From an uncultured Acidobacteriota bacterium (lineage in GTDB: Bacteria; Acidobacteriota; Terriglobia; Terriglobales; Acidobacteriaceae), in the NCBI GenBank assembly GCA_903832475.1, contig CAILBQ010000048.1, forward strand, positions 1 to 14,817: DNA of 14,817 nt, given 5' to 3'. The stretch's first letter is position 1; every line of letters starts with the position of its first letter. The translations under genes and the position numbers were made by a program. The notes below the pieces were generated by a model. It was not told where the DNA came from. It did not search any database and saw nothing but the letters and a program-made list of their open reading frames with translations. This document shows positions 7,176 through 14,817 of the stretch, piece by piece.

Positions 7176-7487
7176 GTGAAGCCGGAGTCTGAACCTCGCA
7201 AGTGGACCTTCCTCACCAACCACGCCCACGTGTTGCTCTCGATCGCCGAAAATCCTGAACTGCGCATGCGCGAGATCGCCCATCGCGTCGGCATCACCGA
7301 GCACGCCGTCCAGCGCGTCATCGACGACCTCGCCGCCGGGGGCTACCTCGAAATCACCCGCGAAGGCCGTCGCAACCGCTACCGCATAGCCGAGCACCGC
7401 CCCCTTCGCCACCCCAACGAACAACACTGCGAAATTAACGCCATCGTCGACACCGTGCTCGCCAGCCGCCATCCAACCACCAGCTAG
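7176..7487 (+). CDS. Winged-helix transcriptional regulator
   Basis: This small cytosolic protein (103 residues) is a single winged-helix DNA-binding domain. Helix-turn-helix residues lie at about 30-51 (LRMREIAHRVGITEHAVQRVIDDL), followed by a wing at about 56-71 (YLEITREGRRNRYRI). It resembles MarR/ArsR-type single-domain regulators; no ligand-binding domain or metal-binding cysteine cluster is seen. It starts with GTG and has no ribosome binding site. A TATATT -10 element ends seven bases before the GTG, so the mRNA is probably leaderless. Its divergent placement next to icd suggests control of icd and of itself. It could instead act mainly elsewhere; the target is inferred from position only. 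Confidence 0.85.
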   Translation: MKPESEPRKWTFLTNHAHVLLSIAENPELRMREIAHRVGITEHAVQRVIDDLAAGGYLEITREGRRNRYRIAEHRPLRHPNEQHCEINAIVDTVLASRHPTTS

Positions 7488-7790
7488 AAAGTCACTCGAT
7501 AATTGCCCTTCCGGAGGGAGCTGGGCATTTGTCCCCTTGAATAACCAGCCCAGGGAACAAGGCCTTCAAAGCTTGCGGAAAACTCGAGGAAGAGGGCTTT
7601 GTGAAAGGGCACGACTTCAGTCGTGCCGCTAAGGTAAACCGACGAAAGGGCTTTAGCCCCTGCTAACTTCACGAAAGCGGCAAAGTTTAGCGACTCCGGC
7701 CTTTCTTCGCAGTCTGTTCTGGCCCGGACGAACGTAATCAAGTAGAACGATCTTGCCGCACGAGGAAAGCTCACATAAAGGATCACCACC
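7488..7790. other. Intergenic region with REP-like hairpins
   Basis: About 300 non-coding bases lie between the regulator and carbonic anhydrase genes. The left half (7488-7600) shows nothing I can name. The centre holds two palindromes of dispersed-repeat type (7608-7627 and 7648-7659). The right end carries the ribosome binding site AAAGGA (7777-7782) of the carbonic anhydrase. A minus-strand open frame covers the region, but its translation comes from the repeats and it has no start signal. Confidence 0.6.
7608..7659. repeat. REP-like double hairpin
   Basis: Two inverted repeats lie 20 bases apart. GGCACGACT and AGTCGTGCC (7608-7616, 7619-7627) pair perfectly over nine bases around a two-base centre. 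GGGCT and AGCCC (7648-7652, 7655-7659) form a shorter hairpin. No T-run follows, so this is not an intrinsic terminator. The motifs resemble dispersed intergenic repeats of acidobacterial genomes (recollection, not tested here). A relative of the second hairpin, GGGCTGAAAGCCC, lies at 13636-13648. Confidence 0.6.
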
Positions 7791-8417
7791 ATGGAAAAGC
7801 TTCTTCAAGGCCATCAGCACTTCCTCAACGAGATCTTCCCCGTCCGCCGGGAGCAGTACAAGCTGCTCGCCGACCGCCAAAGCCCCCGCTGGCTCTTCAT
7901 CACCTGCGCCGACTCCCGCATCGTCCCCGACCTCATCCTCGGTACCGATCCCGGCGACCTCTTCATCACCCGCAACGCCGGCAACATTGTCCCCGCCGCC
8001 AGCGACGGCGACGACGGCGTCGCCGCCACCATCGAGTACGCCGTCGAAGTGCTCCACGTCCGCCACGTCATCCTCTGCGGCCACTCCGACTGCGGCGCCC
8101 TCAAAGCCGCCCTCGACCAAAAAAGCCTCAAAAATCTGCCTCGCGCCCGCCGCTGGCTCAATCACGTCGAAGGCGCCTTTACCCACAAGCAGCCCCCCCG
8201 CCCCGAAGAAGGCGAACACGCCGAACTCGCCGCCCTCATCCGCGGCAACGTCATCGCCCAGCTCGCCAACCTCAAATCCCAGCCTGCCGTCGCCTCCGCC
8301 ATCCTCCACGGCCGCCTCACCGTCCACGGCTGGTACTACGACATCCTCTCCGGCCGCATCGAGGCCTACAACGAGCAATTCCGCCAGTTCCAACCCCTCC
8401 TCGGCTCCATGGACTAA
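7791..8417 (+). CDS. Beta-class carbonic anhydrase
   Basis: This 208-residue cytosolic enzyme interconverts CO2 and bicarbonate. The zinc ligands of the beta class are all seen: Cys39 in FITCADSR, His98 and Cys101 in CGHSDCGA. The Asp41/Arg43 dyad of the CADSR motif is present, as are the conserved RNAGN (61-65) and DGVAATIEYAV segments. Length is normal for the family. The start follows AAAGGA by eight bases. The gene is not next to a cyanase or SulP transporter gene, so its role is probably general bicarbonate supply or pH balance (inference). A secreted protein gene follows 63 bases downstream on the same strand and may be co-transcribed. Confidence 0.95.
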   Translation: MEKLLQGHQHFLNEIFPVRREQYKLLADRQSPRWLFITCADSRIVPDLILGTDPGDLFITRNAGNIVPAASDGDDGVAATIEYAVEVLHVRHVILCGHSDCGALKAALDQKSLKNLPRARRWLNHVEGAFTHKQPPRPEEGEHAELAALIRGNVIAQLANLKSQPAVASAILHGRLTVHGWYYDILSGRIEAYNEQFRQFQPLLGSMD

Positions 8418-8480
8418 ACTGGAACTCTCAAACGCAGCCCTCCCAAACCAGCTTTCCAAACAGATCCATAAGGACCAACC

Positions 8481-9029
8481 ATGCGTTCGGTCACCCTCCT
8501 TGCAGCACTCTTCCTCGCCGCCCTTTCGGCTGTCGCCGCTCCCCCGTCAATCCTCGGCCATGTGACCCCTTCGTCATATGTCAATGACCACTTCCACTTC
8601 GCCTACGATTGGCCAAAGATTCTTTCCCCCATCGACAACGCCACCCTCAGTGTCCCCCCACCCACCGCCAATCAATTCGTCCTCTTCTCTGCCCAGCAGA
8701 AAAACACGGTGTATGGCGTCATCATCATGGCTCTCCGCCAGACCCCTTCCCCCGGATACGCCGGTTTCAAGAATGGCAATGACTTGCTCAGCCAGATGCT
8801 CACCCACTTCCATCCGGAAAACCACATGACCGTCTCCCATAGAATGACCGTTACCAGCCCCGCAGGTCTGAAGTTCGATGAAGTCGACTACCAGGCCAAC
8901 GGGCAATTCTGTTCCGGCATGGCCACCCAGATCGGTGACTTCCTCATCGTCTTCCGAATCAATGCCGGCTCCGCCAGCGACCTCTCCATCCTCACCAAAT
9001 CCGCCCTCGCCACTCGCAAGCTCAACTGA
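8481..9029 (+). CDS. Secreted protein of unknown function
   Basis: This 182-residue protein has a clear signal peptide (residues 1 to about 20: Arg2, a Leu/Ala-rich core, cleavage near AVAA), so it is exported, probably to the periplasm. The mature part has a segment like those of small secreted proteins that describe themselves by a 'YxNxxFxFxYxWP' start (YVNDHFHFAYDWP at 38-50), then an alternating beta-type pattern, with only one cysteine in the mature part. I do not recognise the family well enough to name a function. The start is supported by AAGGA six bases upstream. Base composition and codon use match the neighbours, with no sign of transfer. Confidence 0.8.
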   Translation: MRSVTLLAALFLAALSAVAAPPSILGHVTPSSYVNDHFHFAYDWPKILSPIDNATLSVPPPTANQFVLFSAQQKNTVYGVIIMALRQTPSPGYAGFKNGNDLLSQMLTHFHPENHMTVSHRMTVTSPAGLKFDEVDYQANGQFCSGMATQIGDFLIVFRINAGSASDLSILTKSALATRKLN

Positions 9030-9088
9030 CGCCTGCGATAACGTAGAAAGCGCAAGTATCTGCATGGCACGGTTTGCTTTTTTCCATT

Positions 9089-9108
9089 AGACTAGTCGAT
9101 AGACCAGT
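9089..9108 (+). promoter_or_regulatory. Candidate operator direct repeat before toxin-antitoxin pair
   Basis: AGACTAGT (9089-9096) and AGACCAGT (9101-9108) form a direct repeat with a 12-base period just upstream of the antitoxin gene. Antitoxins of this family usually repress their own operon by binding short repeats at this position. No strong -35/-10 pair is evident. The assignment rests on position and repetition only. Confidence 0.35.
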
Positions 9109-9129
9109 ATGAAAATCGGAGTCTCTCTC

Positions 9130-9381
9130 ATGAATTCTGCAGTTGGCTCCTACGAATTGAAGACAAAAACTTCCGAGATCCTCCGCAAGGTCGAACGTGG
9201 CGAAAGGTTCACCATCACGCTCCGCGGAAAGCCCGTCGCAGAAATCGTGCCCATCTCTGGCCGCACCCCGGAACGACAGCAGGAAATCGATGCCGCGGTC
9301 ATCGGCATCCTGAACTTTCCACGAGGCAAGGGAATTTCTAGCGACTCCCTCCTCGACATGATCCGCGAAGGCAGAAAGTAA
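9130..9381 (+). CDS. Type II antitoxin, Phd/YefM-like
   Basis: This short protein (83 residues) has the pattern of Phd/YefM antitoxins: an N-terminal DNA-binding fold with SYELKTKTSEILRKVERGERFTIT, then the LRGKPVAEIVP segment, and a charged C-terminal tail (about 45-83) that would wrap the toxin. It should neutralise the PIN-domain toxin encoded six bases downstream and repress the operon together with it. The ATG at 9130 is preferred because GGAG (9118-9121) lies eight bases before it. An in-frame ATG at 9109 would add seven residues and lacks a binding site. Confidence 0.88.
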   Translation: MNSAVGSYELKTKTSEILRKVERGERFTITLRGKPVAEIVPISGRTPERQQEIDAAVIGILNFPRGKGISSDSLLDMIREGRK

Positions 9382-9387
9382 CACCCC

Positions 9388-9813
9388 TTGACTCTCATCC
9401 TCGATGCCTCTGCCGCACTCTCCTGGATGATGGATCGCGAAAATGCCGACGAGGCCCGCATCTCGTTCGAAATCCTCTTCCACATCCAGCGAGGCTCCGC
9501 TACCGTCCCCTTGCTTTGGTTCACTGAAGTCTTGAACGGCGTCCTGGTCGCAGAGCGTAGATCTTTGATCGCCCCCCAGAATGCAACCGCTTTTCTCGTC
9601 TTGCTGGAAGCCCTCCCAATCGACCTGGACCGGGCGGCGTCAAAACTCGTCGCGTCGCCAGTTCTTTCTCTCGCCCGCGCCCACAACCTCACCGCCTACG
9701 ACGCCACCTATTTGGAACTCGCGGCGAGGAAGAACGCTCCTCTTGCCACGTTTGACCAAAAATTGGCCAAGGCCGCCCGCTCCGCCGGCATCTCCGTCTT
9801 CGGCGACAACTGA
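9388..9813 (+). CDS. vapC: PIN-domain toxin, VapC-like ribonuclease
   Basis: This 141-residue protein is a PIN-domain nuclease of the VapC type. The acidic active-site residues are seen: Asp6 (ILDASAALSW), Glu47 (TEVLNG), Asp105 (AYDATYLELA) and Asp123 (TFDQKL). VapC toxins cleave specific RNAs, often tRNA or rRNA, with magnesium or manganese; the target here is unknown. The gene starts with TTG six bases after the antitoxin stop codon and has only a weak ribosome binding site (GAAAG inside the antitoxin end), so translation probably depends on the antitoxin gene and stays lower than it. The family contains both toxins and stand-alone nucleases, but pairing with an antitoxin gene settles this one. 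Confidence 0.92.
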   Translation: MTLILDASAALSWMMDRENADEARISFEILFHIQRGSATVPLLWFTEVLNGVLVAERRSLIAPQNATAFLVLLEALPIDLDRAASKLVASPVLSLARAHNLTAYDATYLELAARKNAPLATFDQKLAKAARSAGISVFGDN

Positions 9814-9925
9814 TACTGCACGGCGCAAAACTCCCTCCCCAACCCACGACGAACCGGCAAACCATCCGGTCCTCGGCCGTCTGCCCTTTTTTGCTCACTC
9901 CCTCACAAAAACCCACTCACCTAAA

Positions 9926-9946
9926 CTTGACAATAAGTCACTCACC
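9926..9946 (+). promoter_or_regulatory. dnaK promoter region with HAIR-like operator
   Basis: TTGACA (9927-9932) is a perfect -35 element, with a weak -10 near 9950 (CATTCT). Overlapping it, CTTGACA, seven bases, ACTCACC matches the HspR operator (CTTGAGT-N7-ACTCAAG) at 10 of 14 positions with the right spacing. Two copies of CACTCACCT (9914-9922 and 9939-9947) flank the -35 box, and a 13-base palindrome TCATTCTGAATGA follows at 9949-9961. Repression by a heat-shock regulator is inferred. Confidence 0.4.
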
Positions 9947-9999
9947 TGTCATTCTGAATGAGTAAAGTTTCGACTCTGAACAGGCAGGTATCCTCCAAC

Positions 10000-11928
<1,929 letters not shown>

Positions 11929-12000
11929 ACTAGCCGGGACTAGCCGCCCAGGCATCCGCCACTCCCCGGAATGGCAAAAACCAAACCACTGCACCACTCA

Positions 12001-12043
12001 ACGGGGTGGGAGACATCAAAAGTCTCCCACCCCGTCTTCTTTG
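12001..12043 (+). terminator. Intrinsic terminator of dnaK
   Basis: A perfect 14-base stem, ACGGGGTGGGAGAC (12001-12014) with GTCTCCCACCCCGT (12022-12035), closes a seven-base loop and is followed by CTTCTTTG. It lies 72 bases after the dnaK stop codon. The T-run is short and on the plus strand only, so it should stop dnaK transcription but not minus-strand transcription. Confidence 0.85.
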
Positions 12044-12144
12044 CGTTGACTTACCCCTCCCCCACCAAGGGTCATTAGCCAGGAGGGCATCTGTCATCCT
12101 GACCACAGCGCTGGATCTGCTTCTGCCTTTGCCTTTGCTTTCCG

Positions 12145-12192
12145 CTTTTGCCCTTGTTTTTCTTTCTGTCATTCCCCTTAGGGGAATCTGCT
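12145..12192. repeat. Third copy of the CT-rich palindrome repeat
   Basis: This is a diverged copy, in the same orientation, of the 48-base core at 320-367 and 378-425. The palindrome reads ATTCCCCTTAGGGGAAT (12171-12187): both arms are unchanged and only the unpaired centre base differs. The CT-rich part before it has drifted. Keeping the arms while the flank changes suggests the hairpin is the selected part. Confidence 0.75.
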
Positions 12193-12252
12193 TCTTTCTT
12201 TGCCCTTGCTTGTCAAACCCTCATGGGAATGTTTTCTGTAACATGACAATCC

Positions 12253-13335
12253 TCAATTGCCTAGGTTAAAAATTAGGTTGATCTTAGTCATGACCTCGAC
12301 TGGCTCACCATCGTCGAAAAACGGCCAATAGGCCCAGCCCTGTGCCGCATTCATCGCAGCCTCTCTCAACATGGTTGGCCCACTCTCAGGCTGCAGTTTC
12401 GAGGGCTTTCCATCTTTTCCGATGAGTGCCGCTATGACGACCGTTCCTGAGGTGTGGCTCTGCTTGGCGATGACCGGATAGTGAGGGTAAGCCTGACTGA
12501 TTAACATGCCATTTGCTGCTCCGCTCAAGATTGAGATTGGAGGCGTGATCAGTTTTGCGTCAGCGGAGGGGGTGAAAACTGCATCGTCTAATGGCATCGA
12601 GAGTGCTTCCAGGGAATCGACATGCAGTGCAGCAAGCGGCGTGTTTTGTTGAACCAACTTGAGCTCTCGAGGAATGTATCGGCCTTGGAACAGGACCACA
12701 CCGTTCCGCACCACTTGTCTTAGGCCTTCTCCGGTAATGCTAACTCTAAGAACGGGCTTGTCTGTATTCACGCAGTAAGAGGGGCCAAGCGTCTTCCCAA
12801 AGTTGTCTGCCTTGGGTGGCGGTGCAACTTTCGCAGTCGCACAGGTGAGGTGTACCGTCCCGAAACTCTCGTCTTTGAGAGAAAAGACCTGCGTCTGCAA
12901 GAAATCAGTCGGGGGTATGGGCTCGACGAGATCAGCGCGGGTCTGTTCGATGAGATAGGACGGAAGCGTAGCTGAACCGGATTCGAGGATCCCGGCATCC
13001 GTCCAGTAGACGGTCCGGATGAAATTCTTTCCTGTGTAGGTGATGCGTCGCCTATGGTGCGAAGCCCAGAACTCTTCGATCGTCCCTTCATCCGTTGATT
13101 TCCCTTGAGCATCAAGCAGCTTGTAACTCGCTTTCAAATGCCACGGCTGAAGACCTGAACTCACGAGTCCGTTCGATTGGCTAACCAAAGACATCAGTTC
13201 CTTTGGATCGGTAGGCATTGGCGGCGTGCTAGTTAAAGACTGCCCATAAGTGAGGGCAGTGAAAGGCAAAAGGATCGCCAAGCTTACGCAAAACCGCTGT
13301 AAGAAGGGACCTGAAACATAGCTCCGAGTCGGCAT
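12253..13335 (-). CDS. Secreted protein with TonB C-terminal domain
   Basis: This protein of about 360 residues has an N-terminal signal peptide (1 to about 31, hydrophobic FCVSLAILLPFTALTYG). A middle region of about 250 residues follows that I cannot assign, and then a TonB_C-type domain over the last 78 residues (YPHYPVIAKQSHTSGTVVIA, then GWAYWPF). In classical TonB this domain contacts outer-membrane transporters. Here it lacks the long proline-rich spacer, and the N terminus looks like a cleaved signal rather than an anchor, so it may be one of the many periplasmic TonB_C proteins of this lineage with no proven transport role. The ATG at 13335 is preferred because an ATG at 13380 lies within a dispersed repeat; neither has a clear ribosome binding site. 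Four cysteines are visible, one of them in the signal peptide. Confidence 0.85.
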   Translation of the reverse strand: MPTRSYVSGPFLQRFCVSLAILLPFTALTYGQSLTSTPPMPTDPKELMSLVSQSNGLVSSGLQPWHLKASYKLLDAQGKSTDEGTIEEFWASHHRRRITYTGKNFIRTVYWTDAGILESGSATLPSYLIEQTRADLVEPIPPTDFLQTQVFSLKDESFGTVHLTCATAKVAPPPKADNFGKTLGPSYCVNTDKPVLRVSITGEGLRQVVRNGVVLFQGRYIPRELKLVQQNTPLAALHVDSLEALSMPLDDAVFTPSADAKLITPPISILSGAANGMLISQAYPHYPVIAKQSHTSGTVVIAALIGKDGKPSKLQPESGPTMLREAAMNAAQGWAYWPFFDDGEPVEVMTKINLIFNLGN

Positions 13336-13364
13336 AACTTGGAAGATAACACGGCTTGCTGCAA

Positions 13365-13522
13365 GCGCCGGGTGCCCCATCCATGACGCGCCTTTCGCGG
13401 CATGGGTGGGTTATCAACCAAGCAGGGTTCCCCCCGTCTCGCTTCTGAGACCGGAGATCCTCTTCGTTCGACACAGTCGCCGCGTGCCCCATCCGTGCCT
13501 CGCTCCTAGCGGCATCGGTGGG
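13365..13522. repeat. Repeat family A, two diverged copies
   Basis: Copies at 13365-13410 and 13477-13522 share about 36 of 46 bases, 112 bases apart. Both contain GTGCCCCATCC and GCGGCAT followed by GGTGGG. In the first copy CCCATCCATG can pair with CATGGGTGGG with one G-U pair, leaving a loop containing CGCGCCTTTCGCG. A weaker relative (CACACCGCGCCCTTCGCGAC) lies near 13829-13848. Confidence 0.6.
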
Positions 13523-13538
13523 CCACGACAAAACCCTC

Positions 13539-13907
13539 CACCCCAAGCGCCAACGGCGCGCCATCATCCCAGCCCCGGCCAAAGCAAGAGCGCAGCTCGC
13601 GCGCCGGCCTGGGACCCGATCCCCACCAAGCCCAAGGGCTGAAAGCCCGCCCCTTTCATCGTCCCGCCAACGGCCCCATCGCAACCCGCGACCAAACATC
13701 CAAACACACAAAAGCCCCAGGTCATCCCGCTGGGGCGTTCGCTCACCGTGTGTCAAGGTGCCGGGAGCCCCCGGTCTCGCATCTGAGAACGGGGATCTCC
13801 CCCTTCATCCAGAACCGGCAGACCACCCACACCGCGCCCTTCGCGACACACACGGAATACCCGAAACGCCGCACCCCAAGCGCCAAAGGCGCGCCATCAT
13901 CCCAGCC
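13539..13907. repeat. Repeat family C, two copies 333 bp apart
   Basis: A 36-base sequence beginning CACCCCAAGCGCCAA and ending GCGCGCCATCATCCCAGCC occurs at 13539-13574 and 13872-13907 with a single mismatch. The bases between the copies are not part of the repeat. The near-identity suggests a recent duplication or a dispersed element. Confidence 0.75.
13704..13736 (-). terminator. Terminator-like hairpin on the minus strand, no gene assigned
   Basis: On the minus strand GCCCCAG, nine bases, CTGGGGC is followed directly by TTTTGTGTG, the form of an intrinsic terminator for leftward transcription. The stem is perfect over seven GC-rich pairs (13714-13720 and 13730-13736). No minus-strand gene lies upstream of it inside the island. 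Confidence 0.4.
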
Positions 13908-14010
13908 AGGCCGGCCGCCCACGCTCTCGCCTCTGAAACCGGGACACCTCCCCACGCAGCTTCCTCCCACCCCTCGCCTCCACCCGCTCAACCCATATAC
14001 GATGATCCCC

Positions 14011-14817
14011 ATGCCTGAAAACCTGTTTCGCTTCGCGTCCGCCATCGCTCTTGCTCTGATCGCGCTCGTCTGCCCCGCTCTCGTCGCCGCCCAGACCCCC
14101 TCCGCCGAACCACCCGGCCCCAGGCCTAAGCTGGTCACCTGGCAAGGCCCCGGAGCCATCCCCCTCCCCACCGGCGGCGACTGGAAAGGCGAAGCCCTCA
14201 ACGTCTACGACCGCGGCACGCGCCCCGTCGTCCGCTACGCCAAAGGCGACTCCGGCCTCACCGTCTCCTTCATCCTTTTCCAGCGCGATGGCGGAGACCC
14301 CACTCCCCAGGGCTGTCTCGCCGACGTCCTCAAGCCCATCGTCAAAGGACTGGACAAACAGCTCTCCGAGCGCATCGATGCCGAGACCAAAAACGCCACC
14401 GGCCAAACCCTGGCCACCTCCTCCTATCTCGTGGACATCAATCTGGCCGGCGTCCACGGCAAGCAGCGCAATCTCTTCGCCTTTGCCGCCAATGCCCACA
14501 CCTGCGCCGAGGTCCACATTTCCACCACCCGCGACACTGCCGCCGACAATCCAGCCATGGCCGCCATCGTCAGCGATTTCGCCCCCGACCTGGCCTACCA
14601 ACCCGTGACCGCCGACTATGTTGCCGTCGCCACCCTTTTATTTCGCGGCGCACCCGGACAGGCCGCGCCCTACTACAACTCGGCGCTGCACGCCCTTCCC
14701 GCCGGCACGCCGCCCACCAGCAAAACCCGCCGCATCATCACCGATCAGCTCGTCATGTCACTGGGCATGGCCCATGACCTGAAAGACATGCAGACCATCG
14801 CCAAAAAGGCCATCGCC
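14011..14817 (+). CDS. Secreted protein of unknown function, 5' part
   Basis: The frame stays open from ATG 14011 to the end of the window (269 codons) with no stop, so the 3' end is missing. A signal peptide is clear: hydrophobic core at about 8-25 and cleavage after VAA at residue 27. The mature part begins Pro-rich, then has a beta-type pattern with TWQGPGAIPLPTGGDWKGE. The end (about 214-269) is helical, and GAPGQAAPYYNSALHALP with LGMAHDLKDMQTIAKKA hints at a TPR-like repeat. I do not recognise the family. An in-frame ATG at 14002 is possible. Neither start has a ribosome binding site, but TATACG (13996-14001) ends nine bases before 14011, consistent with a leaderless or nearly leaderless mRNA. 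Codon use is that of the neighbours. Confidence 0.75.
   Translation, partial: MPENLFRFASAIALALIALVCPALVAAQTPSAEPPGPRPKLVTWQGPGAIPLPTGGDWKGEALNVYDRGTRPVVRYAKGDSGLTVSFILFQRDGGDPTPQGCLADVLKPIVKGLDKQLSERIDAETKNATGQTLATSSYLVDINLAGVHGKQRNLFAFAANAHTCAEVHISTTRDTAADNPAMAAIVSDFAPDLAYQPVTADYVAVATLLFRGAPGQAAPYYNSALHALPAGTPPTSKTRRIITDQLVMSLGMAHDLKDMQTIAKKAIA

Larger units (their letters stand above)
11929..12252. other. Convergent intergenic region: terminator plus repeats
   Basis: This stretch separates the converging dnaK and TonB-domain genes. It holds the dnaK terminator (12001-12043), a short TGTCATCCTGA...GGATCTGC segment (12092-12121) that looks like a reduced dispersed repeat, and the third copy of the ATTCCCC palindrome repeat (12145-12192). 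A second CT-rich block runs through 12121-12165. No terminator with a T-run is seen for the minus-strand gene. A minus-strand open frame over this region is repeat-derived. Confidence 0.6.
13436..13950. repeat. Repeat family H, three hairpin copies
   Basis: Copies lie at 13436-13460, 13774-13800 and 13924-13950, with the pattern GTCTCGC, one variable base, TCTGAGACCGG. In copy 1, GTCTC and GAGAC pair around a six-base loop. In copy 2 the stem extends to CCCCGGTCTC against GAGAACGGGG with one mismatch. Copy 3 is decayed. Confidence 0.6.
13336..14010. other. Repeat-rich non-coding island between divergent genes
   Basis: About 670 bases lie between the divergent TonB-domain and secreted-protein genes. 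They are built from short hairpin repeats of at least three families: A at 13365-13410 and 13477-13522; C at 13539-13574 and 13872-13907; H at 13436-13460, 13774-13800 and 13924-13950. A GGGCT/AGCCC hairpin (13636-13648) and a terminator-like hairpin (13714-13736) also occur. Several open frames cross the island in all directions, but none has a ribosome binding site or a recognisable protein family, and all are Pro/Arg-rich as expected from the repeats. Promoters for both flanking genes must lie inside it. Confidence 0.7.

Noticed and set aside
7484..7792. A 102-codon minus-strand frame in the gap before the carbonic anhydrase
   Set aside because: Much of it is a translation of the REP-like hairpins, and it has no binding site.
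7653..8459. A 268-codon minus-strand frame opposite the carbonic anhydrase
   Set aside because: It lies opposite a gene with all zinc ligands intact, and its Gly/Val/Asp/Glu richness is an artefact of the opposite strand.
9853..9889. ACCGG/CCGGT with a later T-run, as a terminator of the toxin gene
   Set aside because: The stem is only five bases and the T-run begins more than ten bases after it, so it is too weak to call.
9958..9999. A 14-residue N-terminal extension of DnaK
   Set aside because: The extension (MSKVSTLNRQVSSN) is unlike any DnaK N terminus, while MAKIIGIDLG at 10000 is canonical.
11930..12172. An 80-codon minus-strand frame after dnaK
   Set aside because: It spans the dnaK terminator and the CT-rich repeat, and its start (MTERKTRAKAE) is repeat-derived.
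13229..14201. Several open frames of 60-175 codons in the repeat island
   Set aside because: All cross hairpin repeats, overlap one another on both strands, lack binding sites and show no family resemblance.

Overview
The window looks like chromosomal DNA of a high-GC bacterium, most likely Acidobacteriota (class Terriglobia). This rests on strong C/G third-position bias, short dispersed hairpin repeats between genes of a kind I associate with that group, a long Thermus-type isocitrate dehydrogenase, and secreted proteins with a TonB C-terminal domain. The taxonomic call is inference. I saw no tRNA, rRNA, CRISPR array, insertion sequence or phage gene.

Layout. (1) 1-306: the 3' end of a DUF1801 protein gene. 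(2) 307-491: two tandem copies of a repeat built around an ATTCCCCT/AGGGGAAT palindrome. (3) 492-5376, minus strand: four genes that read as one transcription unit. In transcription order they are two tandem paralogous membrane-anchored PP2C/SpoIIE (RsbU-like) phosphatases whose reading frames overlap by 7 bases, a secreted serine beta-lactamase-family hydrolase, and a zinc-ribbon membrane protein. A sigma-54-like -24/-12 sequence lies upstream. (4) 5550-7070, minus: isocitrate dehydrogenase, divergent from a small winged-helix regulator (7176-7487, plus) across a very AT-rich control region with a direct repeat. (5) 7488-7790: a non-coding stretch with two REP-like hairpins. (6) 7791-9029, plus: beta-carbonic anhydrase and a secreted protein of unknown function. 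(7) 9130-9813, plus: a type II toxin-antitoxin pair (Phd/YefM-like antitoxin, PIN-domain VapC-like toxin). (8) 10000-11928, plus: dnaK, with a heat-shock-operator-like sequence over its promoter and a strong intrinsic terminator. (9) 11929-12252: terminator plus a third copy of the repeat. (10) 12253-13335, minus: a secreted TonB-C-domain protein. (11) 13336-14010: a repeat-rich non-coding island built from at least three hairpin repeat families. (12) 14011 to the end, plus: the 5' part of a secreted protein gene that runs off the window.

Most of the window is ordinary chromosome: central metabolism (icd), protein folding (dnaK), CO2/bicarbonate exchange, partner-switch-type signalling, a toxin-antitoxin pair and envelope proteins. 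The parts most worth a second look are non-coding: repeats placed at convergent gene junctions, the mosaic repeat island, the icd/regulator control region, and the candidate regulatory sites before dnaK and the phosphatase pair. I found no convincing new multi-gene defence or biosynthetic system.
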